A stretch of 64,000 nucleotides of DNA from Marinobacter sp. F4216 (GCF_019931195.1 NZ_JAIOUO010000007.1:62001-126000); one strand, 5' to 3'. Shown: positions 42,512 through 53,604, counted from the first letter of the stretch. The notes: a model not told the origin generated them from the letters alone. Numbers and translations are program-made.

Positions 42512-44446
42512 CTAACCAGAACTCCGGGCGGGATGGGCGCGAACGCTGGTCGTGGCTTGCCCGCCCAGAATCGCGTCGATCGCTTCGCCGTCGAGGGTTT
42601 CTTTTTCTAGTACCGCTTTTGCGAGAGCGTCCAGCTGGTCTTGGTGGCTGGTCAGACAGTCAATCGCTTCTTTTTCCAAAGCCTGAAGCTGTGACTGGAT
42701 CTCCGTATCGATTTGTTCGGCCATCTTCTCACTGTATTCCCGTGGTAAGCCCATTTCCCGCCCCAGGAATACGTGCTCCTCACCGATGCTAAGGCCAAGG
42801 GGCCCAAGCTTTTCGCTCATGCCCCATTGACCGATCATCTTGCGCAACAGGTGGGTGGCTTCCTTCAGGTCGTTTTGAGCGCCGGTGCTGACTTCCCCGT
42901 AGACCAGCTTTTCGGCGGCCCGACCTCCAAGCATGACTTTGATTCGGTCCCTCAGATAACTCTCGGTGTAGGTGTAGCGGTCTTCTTTGGGGGTTTGTTC
43001 GGTCACCCCCATGGCCATGCCGTGGGGAATAATGGTAATGCGTGTCAGCGGGTCGGCCTTGGGTGCGTAGTAGGCAATCAGCGCGTGGCCGCATTCATGG
43101 TAGGCGACGGCTTTGCGTTCTTCGGGGGACAGCTGTGAGTCCCGTTCCTGCCCCAGCACGATGCGGTCCCGGGCTACCTCAAAACAATGGGCATCCACCT
43201 GCTGGCGGTTTTCACGGGCGGCAGTCAACGCGGCTTCGTTCACCAGATTTTTAAGGTCGGCACCGGACAGCCCGATGGTTCGCGCGGCCAGGGCTTCGAG
43301 GTTTACATCGTCGGCCAGGGGTACCTTGCGGACGTGGACTTTCAGAATGGCTTCGCGGGCATCCTTATGTGGTCGGTCCAGGGTGATCGTCCGATCGAAC
43401 CGGCCCGGACGAAGCAGAGCAGAGTCCAGCACGTCGGGTCGGTTGGTGGCAGCCAGAACCAGTATGTTTTCATGGGGCTCAAAACCATCCATTTCGGTCA
43501 GGATCTGGTTCAGGGTCTGTTCCCGTTCGTCGTGTCCACCACCCAGCCCGGTTCCCCGTGAGCGACCCACTGCGTCCAGTTCATCGATAAAAATCAATGA
43601 GGGGGCTTCTTTGCGTGCTTCCTGAAACATATCCCGGACACGGGCGGCGCCAACACCTACAAACATTTCAATGAATTCCGAGGCGCTGATGCTGAAAAAA
43701 GGTACCTCTGCTTCGCCCGCAATAGCCCTTGCAAGGAGTGTCTTGCCGGTACCAGGAGGTCCTACCAGCAACACGCCTTTGGGCATGTCGGCGCCTACGG
43801 CCCGGTATTTTTCCGGTGCCCTGAGGAAGTCGATGATCTCGGTGATGTCCCGCTTGGCGGATTCAATGCCGGCCACGTCATCGAGCGTGGTGGTGGAGGT
43901 TTCCTTGCGCGCCAGGCGTGCCCGGGATTTGCTGAAATCAAAGACTCCGGTTCCTTGCCCGATCCGTTTCTGGGCGTTGCCCCAAAGCCAGAACATCAAC
44001 GCCAGGAACAGCAACCAGGGCAGGAAGGCCTGGAGCAGCTGTTGCCACCAGGGCAGGCCGGACGGCGTAGCGCGTATGGTGACCTCTTGTTGTTCCAGCA
44101 ACTCCAGCAGCTCGGGATCTTCCATGGGGGGACGTATGGTCTGAAAGCCCCTGGTGGATTCACCGGACGCGTTGCCTGAATCAAAGCGGCTGGCGCCCAG
44201 ATCGGTGAATTGTCCACGAATCTGCTCTTCATGAAGAGTGACTTCGGCGACCTGGCCGTCGGCTACTGCGGTTTTGAAGTCCGAGTAGGCGAGCTCTGCG
44301 TCCCGGGGTTGCCGGTCTTCCTGCATCCACATAACCAGCAGGAAGAGCAGGGCGCTGAGCCAAAGGAAGGAGTACTGCTTGGGCAGCGTAGGTTCGGAGG
44401 GGGAATCCTCTGGCTTGCGCGGGTCTGGCTGGCTGGGTTGGGTCAT
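42512..44446 (-). CDS. ftsH: FtsH-family AAA+ zinc metalloprotease (probable second copy)
   Basis: Membrane-bound hexameric ATP-dependent protease. From the ATG at 44446 it is 644 residues: TM1 ~26-41, a periplasmic domain, TM2 ~141-156, Walker [15 protein letters not shown] at 228-241, Walker [12 protein letters not shown] at ~285, [23 protein letters not shown], and the zinc motif HECGH at 450-454 (usually HEAGH). The protease C-terminal segment [20 protein letters not shown] is normal. The main ftsH normally lies with rlmE and folP, absent here, so this is probably a paralogue. Its ATG overlaps the preceding stop in ATGA, so it is translated with the thiamine-binding-like protein. Confidence 0.9.
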   Translation of the reverse strand: MTQPSQPDPRKPEDSPSEPTLPKQYSFLWLSALLFLLVMWMQEDRQPRDAELAYSDFKTAVADGQVAEVTLHEEQIRGQFTDLGASRFDSGNASGESTRGFQTIRPPMEDPELLELLEQQEVTIRATPSGLPWWQQLLQAFLPWLLFLALMFWLWGNAQKRIGQGTGVFDFSKSRARLARKETSTTTLDDVAGIESAKRDITEIIDFLRAPEKYRAVGADMPKGVLLVGPPGTGKTLLARAIAGEAEVPFFSISASEFIEMFVGVGAARVRDMFQEARKEAPSLIFIDELDAVGRSRGTGLGGGHDEREQTLNQILTEMDGFEPHENILVLAATNRPDVLDSALLRPGRFDRTITLDRPHKDAREAILKVHVRKVPLADDVNLEALAARTIGLSGADLKNLVNEAALTAARENRQQVDAHCFEVARDRIVLGQERDSQLSPEERKAVAYHECGHALIAYYAPKADPLTRITIIPHGMAMGVTEQTPKEDRYTYTESYLRDRIKVMLGGRAAEKLVYGEVSTGAQNDLKEATHLLRKMIGQWGMSEKLGPLGLSIGEEHVFLGREMGLPREYSEKMAEQIDTEIQSQLQALEKEAIDCLTSHQDQLDALAKAVLEKETLDGEAIDAILGGQATTSVRAHPARSSG

Positions 44447-44691
44447 CGGGGCCTCCGGTCTCCCTCCATGATTTTGGCCACGAACACTGATTTGCCATAG
44501 GTCTCGAACGACCACTTCATGGTGTCGGAGAGAACCGCCATGACTTCATCATACTCGCCGAAGATTTCTGTGCTCATGCGTCCCGGATACACTTCCAGCC
44601 CGGTTTGCTCCAGTCGGGCAATCAGGTCCCAGATCGGTTGTTTGTAATCGCCCTTAAGTGGGTAGCAGCTCAGCTGCACAGACAGGTACAT
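44443..44691 (-). CDS. YkoF/MTH1187-type thiamine-binding-like protein
   Basis: The 82-residue protein reads MYLSVQLSCYPLKGDYKQPI, LEQTGLEVYPGRMSTEIFGE and YDEVMAVLSDTMKWSFETYG, matching the MTH1187/YkoF fold with its strand-helix-strand order, ending [14 protein letters not shown]. Some family members bind thiamine or hydroxymethylpyrimidine; no ligand is evident here. The stop overlaps the FtsH start by 4 nt (ATGA), implying translational coupling. A regulatory or substrate-adaptor role for the protease is an inference. Confidence 0.8.
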   Translation of the reverse strand: MYLSVQLSCYPLKGDYKQPIWDLIARLEQTGLEVYPGRMSTEIFGEYDEVMAVLSDTMKWSFETYGKSVFVAKIMEGDRRPR

Positions 44692-44734
44692 AGGCGTGCT
44701 TCCTTAAAACGTCTGCAAAATGTCCGACACCCTG

Positions 44735-46498
44735 TCAGTAGCCCATGGCCGAGGAGGTGCTGCGCCGCGGATCCCCCGCGCCATACAGGGTGCCATCCTC
44801 TCCGATCATGATACTCTGGATTGCCCCCATCGCCGAATCTTCGACCACCTTGTGGCCCCGGGATTCCAGCAGCCGGACGGTGTCCGGGCTGATGCCCTGT
44901 TCAATGCGGATCTGGTCAGGCAACCACTGGTGATGGATGCGGGGTGAATTAACCGCAGTCTGGATGTTCATGCCGTGGTCAATCACATTCATGATCACCT
45001 GCAGGGTGGTGGTGATGATCCTGGAACCTCCGGGGCTGCCGGTGACCAGAAAGGTCTTGCCATCCTTCTGGACAATGGTGGGGGACATGGAGCTGAGCAT
45101 GCGCTTGCCCGGTTCGACCTTGTTTGCCTCACCACCAATCAAACCGTAGGCATTGGGCACCCCGGGTTTGGCGCTGAAATCGTCCATCTCGTTATTCAGC
45201 AGGAAACCTGCGCCCTGAACAGTGATGCCTGAGCCATAACTGAAGTTGATGGTGTAGGTGTTTGAGACCGCATTGCCCCATCGGTCGACCACCGAAAAAT
45301 GGGTGGTCTCCGGGCTTTCATAGCTTGCCGGCTCCCCGGACTTTATCTCGCTGGCGGGGCGGGCCTTATCTTTTGAAATGCCGGCACGCAGGGACTCTGC
45401 ATAGGCCTTGCTGGTCAGTCCACCGAGGGGAACCTCAACGAAGTCGGTGTCGCCGAGGAACTGGGAGCGGTCTGCGTAGGCCAGTTTCATGGCTTCGGCC
45501 ATCCAGTGGATGGTGTCAGCGGAATTGTGACCAGCCTCCTTGACCGGCAGCCCTTCAAGGATGTTCAGGATCTGGACGATGTGGGTTCCGCCAGAGGACG
45601 GGGGCGACATGGAGTAAATGTCGTAGCCCCGATAGGTGCCATGAACGGGGGTGCGAACGACGGGTTTGTAGGCTTTCAGGTCCTCTTTGGTGATCAGGCC
45701 GCCATGGCGTTTCATTTCATTGGCAATTAACTGGGCGGTTTTGCCCTCATAGAAGCCGGCTACACCCTCTCCGGCGATTCGCTGCAGGGTTTGCACCAGG
45801 TCAGGCTGGCGGAATATCTCGCCGGGCTGATAGGTGTCACCATTCCGTTTATAGAAAGCCTTCATGCTGGCGGGCCATTTCTCCAGCCGGGGCCGTGCCT
45901 CGTCCAGCCCGGTGGTGAATCGCCGTGGCACCACGAAACCATTGCGGGCCAGGTCGAGGGCCGGTGCCAGTGCTTGCTTGAGCGAGATGGTGCCATGGCG
46001 CTCGAGGGCCAGCGCGAGCCCTGCGACAGTGCCGGGAACGCCCACCGCCAGATGGGAGAAACGACTGAGTTCGGGTACCGCCTCCCCATGTTTATCCTGG
46101 AACATGGTTTCGGTGGCTGCAGCAGGGGCTGTTTCCCGGTAATCAATGGCTTCCGGTGGGCTGCCATCGCCCTTGGCGATCAGCATGAAGCCGCCCCCGC
46201 CAATATTGCCGGAGCGGGGTTGCGTCACGGCGAGGGCAAATCCTGCGGTCACGGCGGCGTCAACGGCATTGCCGCCATCCTGAAGCACCTTGAGCGCGAC
46301 TTCGGTGGCGACGGTGTGACTGGTGGCTACCATGCCTTGAGTGCCTACTGCGGGGATGAAGCGATCCCCGGTGAAAATGGCTTCGGCGTGGACCGCCGGA
46401 GAGGCACTAAGCGTCAGCACCAGTCCAATCAAAAGTTGCCTGAGGTAAGGGCCAGTTTCTGGCGTTTTCGTGGCAGTCCGGTGTCGCCGTTCGTCCAT
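44735..46498 (-). CDS. ggt: gamma-glutamyltransferase (periplasmic)
   Basis: N-terminal-nucleophile hydrolase that cleaves gamma-glutamyl bonds of glutathione, releasing cysteinylglycine. The 587-residue precursor has a signal peptide (LLIGLVLTLSASPAVHA). The large-subunit part has RSGNIGGGGFMLIA and YREYAPAAA-like GGT motif; the autocleavage/nucleophile Thr is in ESPETTHFSVVDRWGNAVS, and GSPGGSRIITT is the conserved small-subunit loop. It stands on the minus strand, 43 nt downstream of the YkoF-like gene start... on the same strand and before it in transcription, so possibly a shared transcript; the coordinates do not decide. Confidence 0.93.
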   Translation of the reverse strand: MDERRHRTATKTPETGPYLRQLLIGLVLTLSASPAVHAEAIFTGDRFIPAVGTQGMVATSHTVATEVALKVLQDGGNAVDAAVTAGFALAVTQPRSGNIGGGGFMLIAKGDGSPPEAIDYRETAPAAATETMFQDKHGEAVPELSRFSHLAVGVPGTVAGLALALERHGTISLKQALAPALDLARNGFVVPRRFTTGLDEARPRLEKWPASMKAFYKRNGDTYQPGEIFRQPDLVQTLQRIAGEGVAGFYEGKTAQLIANEMKRHGGLITKEDLKAYKPVVRTPVHGTYRGYDIYSMSPPSSGGTHIVQILNILEGLPVKEAGHNSADTIHWMAEAMKLAYADRSQFLGDTDFVEVPLGGLTSKAYAESLRAGISKDKARPASEIKSGEPASYESPETTHFSVVDRWGNAVSNTYTINFSYGSGITVQGAGFLLNNEMDDFSAKPGVPNAYGLIGGEANKVEPGKRMLSSMSPTIVQKDGKTFLVTGSPGGSRIITTTLQVIMNVIDHGMNIQTAVNSPRIHHQWLPDQIRIEQGISPDTVRLLESRGHKVVEDSAMGAIQSIMIGEDGTLYGAGDPRRSTSSAMGY

Positions 46499-46639
46499 GA
46501 TTCTCTTCCTCGTTTCTGGCGTTTAGATAGGCTATGATAGCCGGTCATTTTCATAGGTGCGTCCGGCCATTTGGCGTGGTCCGGTCAAGATTTGATCGGC
46601 GCACCTGCTTGCCTGAAGTTTAGTTAAGGAAAGGGGTTC

Positions 46640-47494
46640 ATGGAGCATACCTACCGTCTTGTGATTTCCTGCCCGGATCGGGTCGGCATTGTTGCCAAGG
46701 TGAGTAACTTCCTGTCGACCTACAACGGCTGGATTACCGAAGCCAGTCATCACTCCGATACCCAGGCCGGCCGGTTCTTCATGCGGCATGAGATCAAGGC
46801 CAGTTCCATTCCGTTCGGGCTTGATCAGTTTCGGGCAGCTTTCGAGCCGATTGCCCGCGAATTCGATATGGAGTGGCACATTGCGGATTCGGCTCAGCCG
46901 AAGAAAGTCATTCTGATGTGCAGCAAGGAATCCCACTGTGTGGCGGATCTCCTGCACCGCTGGCACAGCAAGGAAATCAATGCCCAGATCGTGGCGGTGG
47001 TTTCCAATCATGATGATTTGCGCCGAATGGTGGAGTGGCACGAGATACCCTATCACCATGTCCCGGTGAGCGCAGAAAACAAGGATGAGGCATTTGCCCA
47101 CATTGAGGGGCTGTTCCAACAGTACGACGTGGATGTGGTTGTTCTGGCCCGCTACATGCAAATCCTGCCGGCCGAGTTGTGTGAGAAATACGCCGGTAAG
47201 GTGATCAACATTCACCATAGCTTCCTGCCATCGTTTGCTGGGGCCCGTCCCTATCATCAGGCATACAGCCGCGGGGTAAAGCTGATTGGTGCGACCTGCC
47301 ACTACGTGACTCAGGACCTGGATGAAGGTCCGATCATTGAGCAGGACGTCATACGTGTCACTCACAGTGACTCCATTGAGGACATGGTTCGCCTGGGCAA
47401 GGATGTCGAAAAGAACGTGCTGGCCCGTGGTCTTCGGTCCCATATCGAGGATCGCGTCATCACCTACGAAAACAAGACCGTGGTGTTTGACTGA
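46640..47494 (+). CDS. purU: formyltetrahydrofolate deformylase
   Basis: Hydrolyses 10-formyl-THF to formate and THF, supplying formate for PurT and balancing one-carbon pools. The 284-residue protein has an N-terminal ACT domain (YRLVISCPDRVGIVAKVSNF) and a formyltransferase-fold C-terminus: VINIHHSFLPSFAGARPYHQ (Asn-His for catalysis) and DLDEGPIIEQDVIRVTH with the Asp. ATG at 46640 follows AAAGGGG. It is divergent from ggt. Confidence 0.95.
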   Translation: MEHTYRLVISCPDRVGIVAKVSNFLSTYNGWITEASHHSDTQAGRFFMRHEIKASSIPFGLDQFRAAFEPIAREFDMEWHIADSAQPKKVILMCSKESHCVADLLHRWHSKEINAQIVAVVSNHDDLRRMVEWHEIPYHHVPVSAENKDEAFAHIEGLFQQYDVDVVVLARYMQILPAELCEKYAGKVINIHHSFLPSFAGARPYHQAYSRGVKLIGATCHYVTQDLDEGPIIEQDVIRVTHSDSIEDMVRLGKDVEKNVLARGLRSHIEDRVITYENKTVVFD

Positions 47495-47622
47495 GAGTTG
47501 CCGACAATCGCCCCGCTGGAGGGCGTTTGTGGTAGACTCGGGCGCTTGATCAAAGAATAACTAGGGGGCCGACCCAACGGCCCTGACACGACATTTCAGA
47601 TAATGCAGAGGAACCTTTCTCG

Positions 47623-50229
47623 ATGGGTGAATTAGCCAAAGAGATCCTGCCGGTAAATATTGAAGACGAGCTTAAACAGTCCTACCTCGATTACGCCATG
47701 AGCGTCATCGTGGGCCGGGCACTGCCCGACGTGCGAGACGGGCTGAAGCCGGTCCACCGGCGGGTGCTGTTCGCCATGTCCGAGCTGAACAATGACTGGA
47801 ACAAGCCCTACAAGAAGTCCGCCCGTGTGGTGGGGGACGTTATCGGTAAATACCACCCGCATGGTGACTCTGCGGTCTACGACACCATCGTCCGTATGGC
47901 GCAACCGTTTTCCCTGCGCTATCCGCTGGTCGACGGCCAGGGTAACTTTGGTTCCATCGACGGTGATAACGCGGCAGCGATGCGTTACACCGAGGTGCGG
48001 ATGGAAAAGATGGCCCATTCGCTGCTGGCCGATCTGGAAAAGGAAACGGTCGACTTCGTAGACAACTACGACGGCACCGAGCAGATTCCCGAGGTTCTTC
48101 CAACTCGCATTCCCAACCTTCTGGTAAACGGTTCCTCCGGTATCGCGGTTGGTATGGCGACCAATATTCCGCCGCATAACCTCACCGAAGTAGTGAACGG
48201 CTGTCTGGCACTGATTGATGATCCGGACCTGGGCGTCGATGACCTGATGGAATATATTCCGGGGCCGGATTTCCCGACTCAGGGCATCATCAATGGTCGT
48301 GCAGGCATCGTCGAGGCTTACCGCACCGGTCGTGGGCGCATTTACATCCGTGCCCGCCACGAAATCGAGCAGGACAAGAAGACTGGCCGCGAATCCATCA
48401 TCATCACCGAGCTGCCGTACCAGCTGAACAAGGCTCGCCTGATCGAAAAGATCGCCGAGCTGGTGAAGGACAAGAAGATTGAGGGCATCTCCGAGCTTCG
48501 GGATGAGTCGAACAAAGAAGGTATCCGCGTGGTTATCGAGCTGCGTCGAGGCGAAAACCCGGAGGTTGTGGTCAACAACCTGTTCGCCCAGACCCAGCTT
48601 GAAACCGTTTTTGGTATCAACACGGTTGCGCTGATTAACGGCGAACCCAAGACCCTCAACCTGAAAGAGCTGCTGGAAGCCTTCCTGCGCCACCGCCGCG
48701 AAGTGGTGACCCGCCGGACCATCTTTGAGCTGCGCAAGGCCCGCGAACGCGGCCACATCCTGGAAGGTCTGACTGTCGCGCTGGCTAACATCGACGAGAT
48801 CATCGAGCTGATCAAGGCCTCACCGTCTGCCGCGGAAGCCAAGGAAAAGCTGATGGCCAAGGGCTGGGCCCCGGGTGATGTGATGGCCATGCTGGAACGT
48901 GCGGGCGAAGATGCCTGTCGTCCGGACGATCTGCCGGAAATCTACGGCCTGCACAACAACCTTTACCATCTTTCTCCAGAACAGGCTCAGGCCATTCTGG
49001 ACCTGCGTCTGCATCGCCTTACCGGTCTTGAGACCGAGAAGCTGCAGAACGAGTACAAGGACATCCTGGAGAAAATCGCCGATCTGCTGGATATCCTGAG
49101 CAACCCGGAGCGTCTGCTCCAGGTGATTCGCGACGAACTGAATGAAGTGGTGAATGACTACGGCGACGAGCGTCGTACCGAAATCACCAGCTCCCGTCGT
49201 GACCTGACCATTGCCGATCTGATTGATGAAGAAGATCTGGTGGTAACCATTTCTCACGGTGGTTACGCCAAAACTCAGGCTGTTGAGGATTACCAGGCCC
49301 AGCGTCGTGGTGGTCGAGGCAAGGCGGCAACGTCCATGAAGGACGAAGACTTCATTGAAAAACTGCTGGTCGCCAACTCCCACGATACCATTTTGTGCTT
49401 CTCCAACCGCGGCAAGGTTTACTGGTTGCGGGTGTTTGAGATTCCCCGGGCCAGCCGGGCATCCCGTGGTCGTCCCATGGTGAATATCCTGCCGTTGGAC
49501 GAGGGTGAGCGTATTACCACCTTCCTGCCGGTACGGGATTACCCGGAAGACCAGTTTGTGCTGATGGCGACGTCCAAAGGTGTGGTCAAAAAGACACCGC
49601 TGCCTAATTTCTCCCGTCCCCGCAGCAGTGGCCTGATTGCGCTTTCTCTGGACGATGGCGACACCCTGATCGGCACCGCCATCACCAACGGCGATGCGGA
49701 AGTCATGCTGTTCTCCAGTGCTGGTAAGGCTGTGCGCTTTAACGAGGACGCGGTTCGTCCGATGAGCCGGACTGCACGTGGCGTTCGCGGCATCCGTATG
49801 CCGGAAGGGCACGAAGTGGTGTCCCTGATTATTCCGGAAGACGGCGGCGTGATTCTGACGGCCAGTGAAAACGGCTATGGCAAGCGCACATCCATTGATG
49901 AGTTCCCGACCTACAGCCGTGGCAGCCAGGGTGTTATTGCCATGCAGTGCTCTGAGCGGAACGGTAACCTGGTTCGCGCCCTGCAGCTGTTCGACGGTGA
50001 CCAGATGATGCTCATCTCTGATAAGGGCACCCTGGTACGGACCCGTTCGGACGAAATCTCGGTACTGAGCCGGAACACCCAGGGCGTTCGCCTGATCAAG
50101 CTAAGCCAGGAAGATGAGCGCCTGGTTGGGGTTGAGCGCATCGCTGAATCGGACGATGAAGACCCGGAAGATCTGGCGCTGGATGGTGCCGGTGACAATG
50201 ACTCGGAAGAAACTGCCGGCGAGGAATAA
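47623..50229 (+). CDS. gyrA: DNA gyrase subunit A
   Basis: Type IIA topoisomerase subunit that cuts and rejoins DNA. The 868-residue protein has catalytic Tyr122 in [14 protein letters not shown], and the quinolone-determining segment [11 protein letters not shown] with Ser83 and Asp87, the drug-sensitive form. The C-terminal half has six blade-like repeats, including the GyrA box QRRGGRGK near residue 560. An acidic tail ([20 protein letters not shown]) closes it. ATG at 47623 behind GAGGAACC. First gene of the run that leads to rpsA. Confidence 0.98.
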   Translation: MGELAKEILPVNIEDELKQSYLDYAMSVIVGRALPDVRDGLKPVHRRVLFAMSELNNDWNKPYKKSARVVGDVIGKYHPHGDSAVYDTIVRMAQPFSLRYPLVDGQGNFGSIDGDNAAAMRYTEVRMEKMAHSLLADLEKETVDFVDNYDGTEQIPEVLPTRIPNLLVNGSSGIAVGMATNIPPHNLTEVVNGCLALIDDPDLGVDDLMEYIPGPDFPTQGIINGRAGIVEAYRTGRGRIYIRARHEIEQDKKTGRESIIITELPYQLNKARLIEKIAELVKDKKIEGISELRDESNKEGIRVVIELRRGENPEVVVNNLFAQTQLETVFGINTVALINGEPKTLNLKELLEAFLRHRREVVTRRTIFELRKARERGHILEGLTVALANIDEIIELIKASPSAAEAKEKLMAKGWAPGDVMAMLERAGEDACRPDDLPEIYGLHNNLYHLSPEQAQAILDLRLHRLTGLETEKLQNEYKDILEKIADLLDILSNPERLLQVIRDELNEVVNDYGDERRTEITSSRRDLTIADLIDEEDLVVTISHGGYAKTQAVEDYQAQRRGGRGKAATSMKDEDFIEKLLVANSHDTILCFSNRGKVYWLRVFEIPRASRASRGRPMVNILPLDEGERITTFLPVRDYPEDQFVLMATSKGVVKKTPLPNFSRPRSSGLIALSLDDGDTLIGTAITNGDAEVMLFSSAGKAVRFNEDAVRPMSRTARGVRGIRMPEGHEVVSLIIPEDGGVILTASENGYGKRTSIDEFPTYSRGSQGVIAMQCSERNGNLVRALQLFDGDQMMLISDKGTLVRTRSDEISVLSRNTQGVRLIKLSQEDERLVGVERIAESDDEDPEDLALDGAGDNDSEETAGEE

Positions 50230-50275
50230 GCCGGCACTGATACAACATCAGTGAGTAGTGAGAGATAAAAGGACT

Positions 50276-51358
50276 ATGAGCAGGGCGTATAACTTTTGTG
50301 CTGGTCCGGCCACACTGCCGGAAGCGGTGCTGAACCAGGCGCGTGAGGAAATGCTGGACTGGCGCGGTACGGGCATGTCCGTGATGGAGATGAGCCACCG
50401 CAGCGACGAGTTTGTGCAGATTGCAGAAACTGCCGAGCGGGATTTTCGCGAGCTCGCCGGTGTCAGCGATGATTACGCAGTCCTTTTTATGCAGGGTGGG
50501 GCGTCCAGTCAGTTCGCCACCATCCCCCTCAATCTGCTGCCGGAAGGCGGTAGTGCTGATTACGTGAATACCGGGATCTGGTCGAAGAAAGCGATTGCTG
50601 AAGCGAAACGTTACGGCGACGTGAACGTGGCTGCCAGCGCAGAAGCCTCTGGTTTCAGCGATATTCCCGACCAGGCCTCGTGGCAGACCCGCGCCGATGC
50701 CGCCTACCTGCATTACACGCCGAACGAAACCATTGGTGGGTTGGAGTATGACTTCATTCCGGATAGCGGTTCGGTACCGCTGGTGGCGGATATGTCGTCC
50801 ACCATTCTTTCCCGGCCAATGGATTTTTCGAAGTTTGGTCTGGTCTATGCCGGTGCTCAGAAGAACATCGGACCGTCTGGCCTCGTAGTCGTGGCGATTC
50901 GGAAGGACCTGCTGGGCAAGGCCCGCAGCAATACCCCGACCATGATGAATTATCAGGTCATCGCGGATAACGGTTCCATGTACAACACCCCGGCCACCTA
51001 CTCCTGGTATCTGGCCGGACTGGTGTTCCAGTGGTTGAAGGCACAGGGTGGCGTCACCGCCATGGCGGCAGTCAATGAGCGCAAGGCAAAGAAGCTCTAC
51101 GGCTTCATTGATGGCAATGACTTTTATGCGAACCCTATCAAGCCGCGTTTCCGTTCCTGGATGAATGTGCCGTTTACACTCGCGGATGAGTCCCTTAATG
51201 GTGAATTCCTTAAAGGGGCGGACGCCCGTGGTCTGCTTAATCTCAAGGGGCATCGCTCTGTCGGTGGTATGCGTGCCAGTATCTATAACGCCATGCCGGA
51301 GGCTGGTGTTGACGCATTGATCGATTACATGACTGAATTTGCGAAGGAGCGTGGGTGA
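50276..51358 (+). CDS. serC: phosphoserine aminotransferase
   Basis: Converts 3-phosphohydroxypyruvate to phosphoserine and also serves pyridoxine synthesis. The 360-residue protein opens YNFCAGPATLPEAVLNQARE, the family's start, and has the PLP lysine in YAGAQKNIGPSGLVVV with Lys near 195, then HRSVGGMRASIYNAMP at the end. ATG at 50276 follows AAAAGGA; an upstream in-frame codon at 50258 is less likely. gyrA-serC-pheA is a conserved order. Confidence 0.97.
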   Translation: MSRAYNFCAGPATLPEAVLNQAREEMLDWRGTGMSVMEMSHRSDEFVQIAETAERDFRELAGVSDDYAVLFMQGGASSQFATIPLNLLPEGGSADYVNTGIWSKKAIAEAKRYGDVNVAASAEASGFSDIPDQASWQTRADAAYLHYTPNETIGGLEYDFIPDSGSVPLVADMSSTILSRPMDFSKFGLVYAGAQKNIGPSGLVVVAIRKDLLGKARSNTPTMMNYQVIADNGSMYNTPATYSWYLAGLVFQWLKAQGGVTAMAAVNERKAKKLYGFIDGNDFYANPIKPRFRSWMNVPFTLADESLNGEFLKGADARGLLNLKGHRSVGGMRASIYNAMPEAGVDALIDYMTEFAKERG

Positions 51359-51360
51359 TC

Positions 51361-52458
51361 ATGACGGACGAACAAACCCGTTTGGGGCAGTTGCGGGAAG
51401 AAATCGACAGTCTGGATCGGCAGATCATGGATCTTATCAGTGCCCGTGCACGCTGCGCCCAGGAAGTCGCCCATGTGAAAATGGACTCGAATCCCGAGCA
51501 GGATGTGTTCTTTTACCGTCCGGAGCGTGAAGCCCAGGTGCTGAGGCGCATCAAGGAGGAGAATCCGGGGCCTTTGTCGTCCGAAGAAATGGCGCGACTC
51601 TTCAGGGAGATTATGTCGGCGTGTCTGGCGCTTGAAAAACCCATGCACATTGCTTTCCTGGGGCCAGTTGGAACTTTCACCCAGGCTGCCGCGCTCAAGC
51701 ATTTCGGCCACTCGGTGGTCAGTGTGCCGCTGCCGGCCATCGATGCAGTTTTCCGGGAAGTCGAATCGGGATCTGCGCACTATGGTGTGGTACCTGTGGA
51801 GAACTCCACCGAAGGCATGATCAATCACACCCTCGATATGTTTATGTCGTCGCCTCTGAAAATCTGTGGCGAGGTTCAGCTTCGTATTCACCATCATTTG
51901 CTGGTGTCGCCGAAGCATAAGGATCAGGAAATCACCCGGATCTACTCCCATCAGCAGTCTTTCGCCCAGTGTCGCCAGTGGCTGGATACCCATCGATACG
52001 GTATCGAGCGGGTGACCGTTTCCAGTAACGCCGAAGCAGCACGTCGGGCAGCCGAAGAGCCGGGCACCGCGGCGATTGCCGGCGACATGGCGGCCGAACT
52101 TTACGGCCTTGAGTTGCTGGCAAACAGCATTGAAGACCGGCCAGATAACACCACCCGATTCCTGATCGTCGGGCGCGAGGAAGTCCCGGCCAGCGGGCAT
52201 GATAAATCCTCGATTCTGGTATCCATGCGCAACAAGCCGGGCGCCCTTTATCAGCTGCTGGAGCCCTTCCATCGTCACGGTATCAGCCTGACCCGGATCG
52301 AGACACGGCCTTCGCCCAGTGGCACCTGGGCCTATGTGTTCTACATCGATTTCGAGGGGCACATGGACGACGAGCAGGTTAAGAAGGTGCTTGCTGAAGT
52401 GGACGAGGAAGCTGTTGAACTCAAGCGGCTGGGGTCGTACCCGGTCGGCGTGCTTTGA
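51361..52458 (+). CDS. pheA: bifunctional chorismate mutase/prephenate dehydratase
   Basis: Two steps to phenylalanine. The 365-residue protein opens with an AroQ chorismate mutase (~1-90; LREEIDSLDRQIMDLISARA, RCAQEVAHVKM). Prephenate dehydratase follows (~95-270; FLGPVGTFTQAAALKHF, PVENSTEGMINHTLDMF, NTTRFLIVG), then an ACT domain with LTRIETRPSPSGTWAYVFYI for phenylalanine feedback. The start is ATG at 51361; a GTG at 51355 overlapping the serC stop is possible and has better ribosome-site spacing. Confidence 0.96.
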   Translation: MTDEQTRLGQLREEIDSLDRQIMDLISARARCAQEVAHVKMDSNPEQDVFFYRPEREAQVLRRIKEENPGPLSSEEMARLFREIMSACLALEKPMHIAFLGPVGTFTQAAALKHFGHSVVSVPLPAIDAVFREVESGSAHYGVVPVENSTEGMINHTLDMFMSSPLKICGEVQLRIHHHLLVSPKHKDQEITRIYSHQQSFAQCRQWLDTHRYGIERVTVSSNAEAARRAAEEPGTAAIAGDMAAELYGLELLANSIEDRPDNTTRFLIVGREEVPASGHDKSSILVSMRNKPGALYQLLEPFHRHGISLTRIETRPSPSGTWAYVFYIDFEGHMDDEQVKKVLAEVDEEAVELKRLGSYPVGVL

Positions 52459-52478
52459 GCCGAAAAGGATGAAAGGCT

Positions 52479-53603
52479 ATGGCCATTGATTACCAGCGTC
52501 TGGCCGTCGAGGGTGTGCAATCGTTATCGCCCTATCAGCCGGGCAAGCCCATTGACGAGCTGGCTCGAGAGTTCGGGCTTGATCCGGCAAACATCGTAAA
52601 ACTCGCCAGTAACGAAAATCCTCTGGGTCCCAGTGACAGGGCTCTGGCAGCGGCGCAGAAAGCGTTGTCTGATCTGTGTCTCTACCCGGATGGTAATGGT
52701 TTTGATCTAAAACAAGCCCTTTCCGTCCGGCTCGGGGTCAGTGCCGATCAGATTACCCTGGGTAATGGCTCGAACGATGTACTGGAAATCATCGCACGTT
52801 GTTTTGCAGATGCCGATGATGAAGTTATTTTCTCACAGTATGCTTTTGCGGTTTATCCGCTGGTCACCCAGGCTGTTGGCGCAAAAGGTGTGTGCGTCCC
52901 GGCTCTGGAGTGGGGGCATGACCTTGATGCCATGGCCAATGCGATCACCGACCGCACCCGTTTGATTTTTGTCGCCAACCCGAACAACCCGACCGGAACG
53001 GTACAGGGCACGGCGGCGATCGAGGCGTTTCTGGATCGGGTGCCAGCCAACGTGATTGTGGTGCTGGATGAGGCCTACTGCGAATACCTCCAGGGCAATG
53101 AGTACCCTGATGGAATCCGGTTGCTGCCGGGTTATCCGAACCTGATTGTCTGCCGGACTTTCTCAAAGGCCTGGGGATTGGCAGCCCTGCGCGTGGGCTA
53201 CAGCATTTGCTCTCCGGAAATAACGGATGTCCTCAATCGGGTCCGTCAGCCTTTCAATGTGGATTCGATTGCATTGGCGGCGGCTACTGCGGTTCTGGAG
53301 GACGAAGCCTACCTGCAGCGTTCCCGTAAGGTAAATGAAGCAGGCCTGAGGCAACTGGAGGCGGCATTCGAACGTCTTGGCCTTGAGTACATTCCCTCCG
53401 TTGGAAACTTCATTGCCGTGGACGTGGGAGAGCAGGCTCAGGAAGTGTTTCAGTCGCTGCTTGCGCAAGGTGTAATTGTTCGGCCGGTCGCTGGTTATGG
53501 GATGCCTTGCCATCTGCGGGTGTCAGTCGGTTTGTCTGAAGCGAACGATCGCTTCGTCGAGGCGCTTGAACATTCCCTGAACAAGATCCGGCAAGGAGGC
53601 TGA
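52479..53603 (+). CDS. hisC: histidinol-phosphate/aromatic aminotransferase
   Basis: PLP aminotransferase of the HisC family. The 374-residue protein has LASNENPLGPSDRALAAAQK, VANPNNPTGTVQGTAAIEA and VLDEAYCEYLQG, with the Schiff-base lysine in CRTFSKAWGLAALRVGYS. Within a phenylalanine/tyrosine operon it is likely to serve aromatic synthesis as well as, or instead of, histidine, as in Pseudomonas relatives (known for the hisC2-type gene). Motifs cannot separate the two. The stop is 1 nt before the TyrA-AroA ATG. Confidence 0.92.
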   Translation: MAIDYQRLAVEGVQSLSPYQPGKPIDELAREFGLDPANIVKLASNENPLGPSDRALAAAQKALSDLCLYPDGNGFDLKQALSVRLGVSADQITLGNGSNDVLEIIARCFADADDEVIFSQYAFAVYPLVTQAVGAKGVCVPALEWGHDLDAMANAITDRTRLIFVANPNNPTGTVQGTAAIEAFLDRVPANVIVVLDEAYCEYLQGNEYPDGIRLLPGYPNLIVCRTFSKAWGLAALRVGYSICSPEITDVLNRVRQPFNVDSIALAAATAVLEDEAYLQRSRKVNEAGLRQLEAAFERLGLEYIPSVGNFIAVDVGEQAQEVFQSLLAQGVIVRPVAGYGMPCHLRVSVGLSEANDRFVEALEHSLNKIRQGG

Positions 53604-53604
53604 C

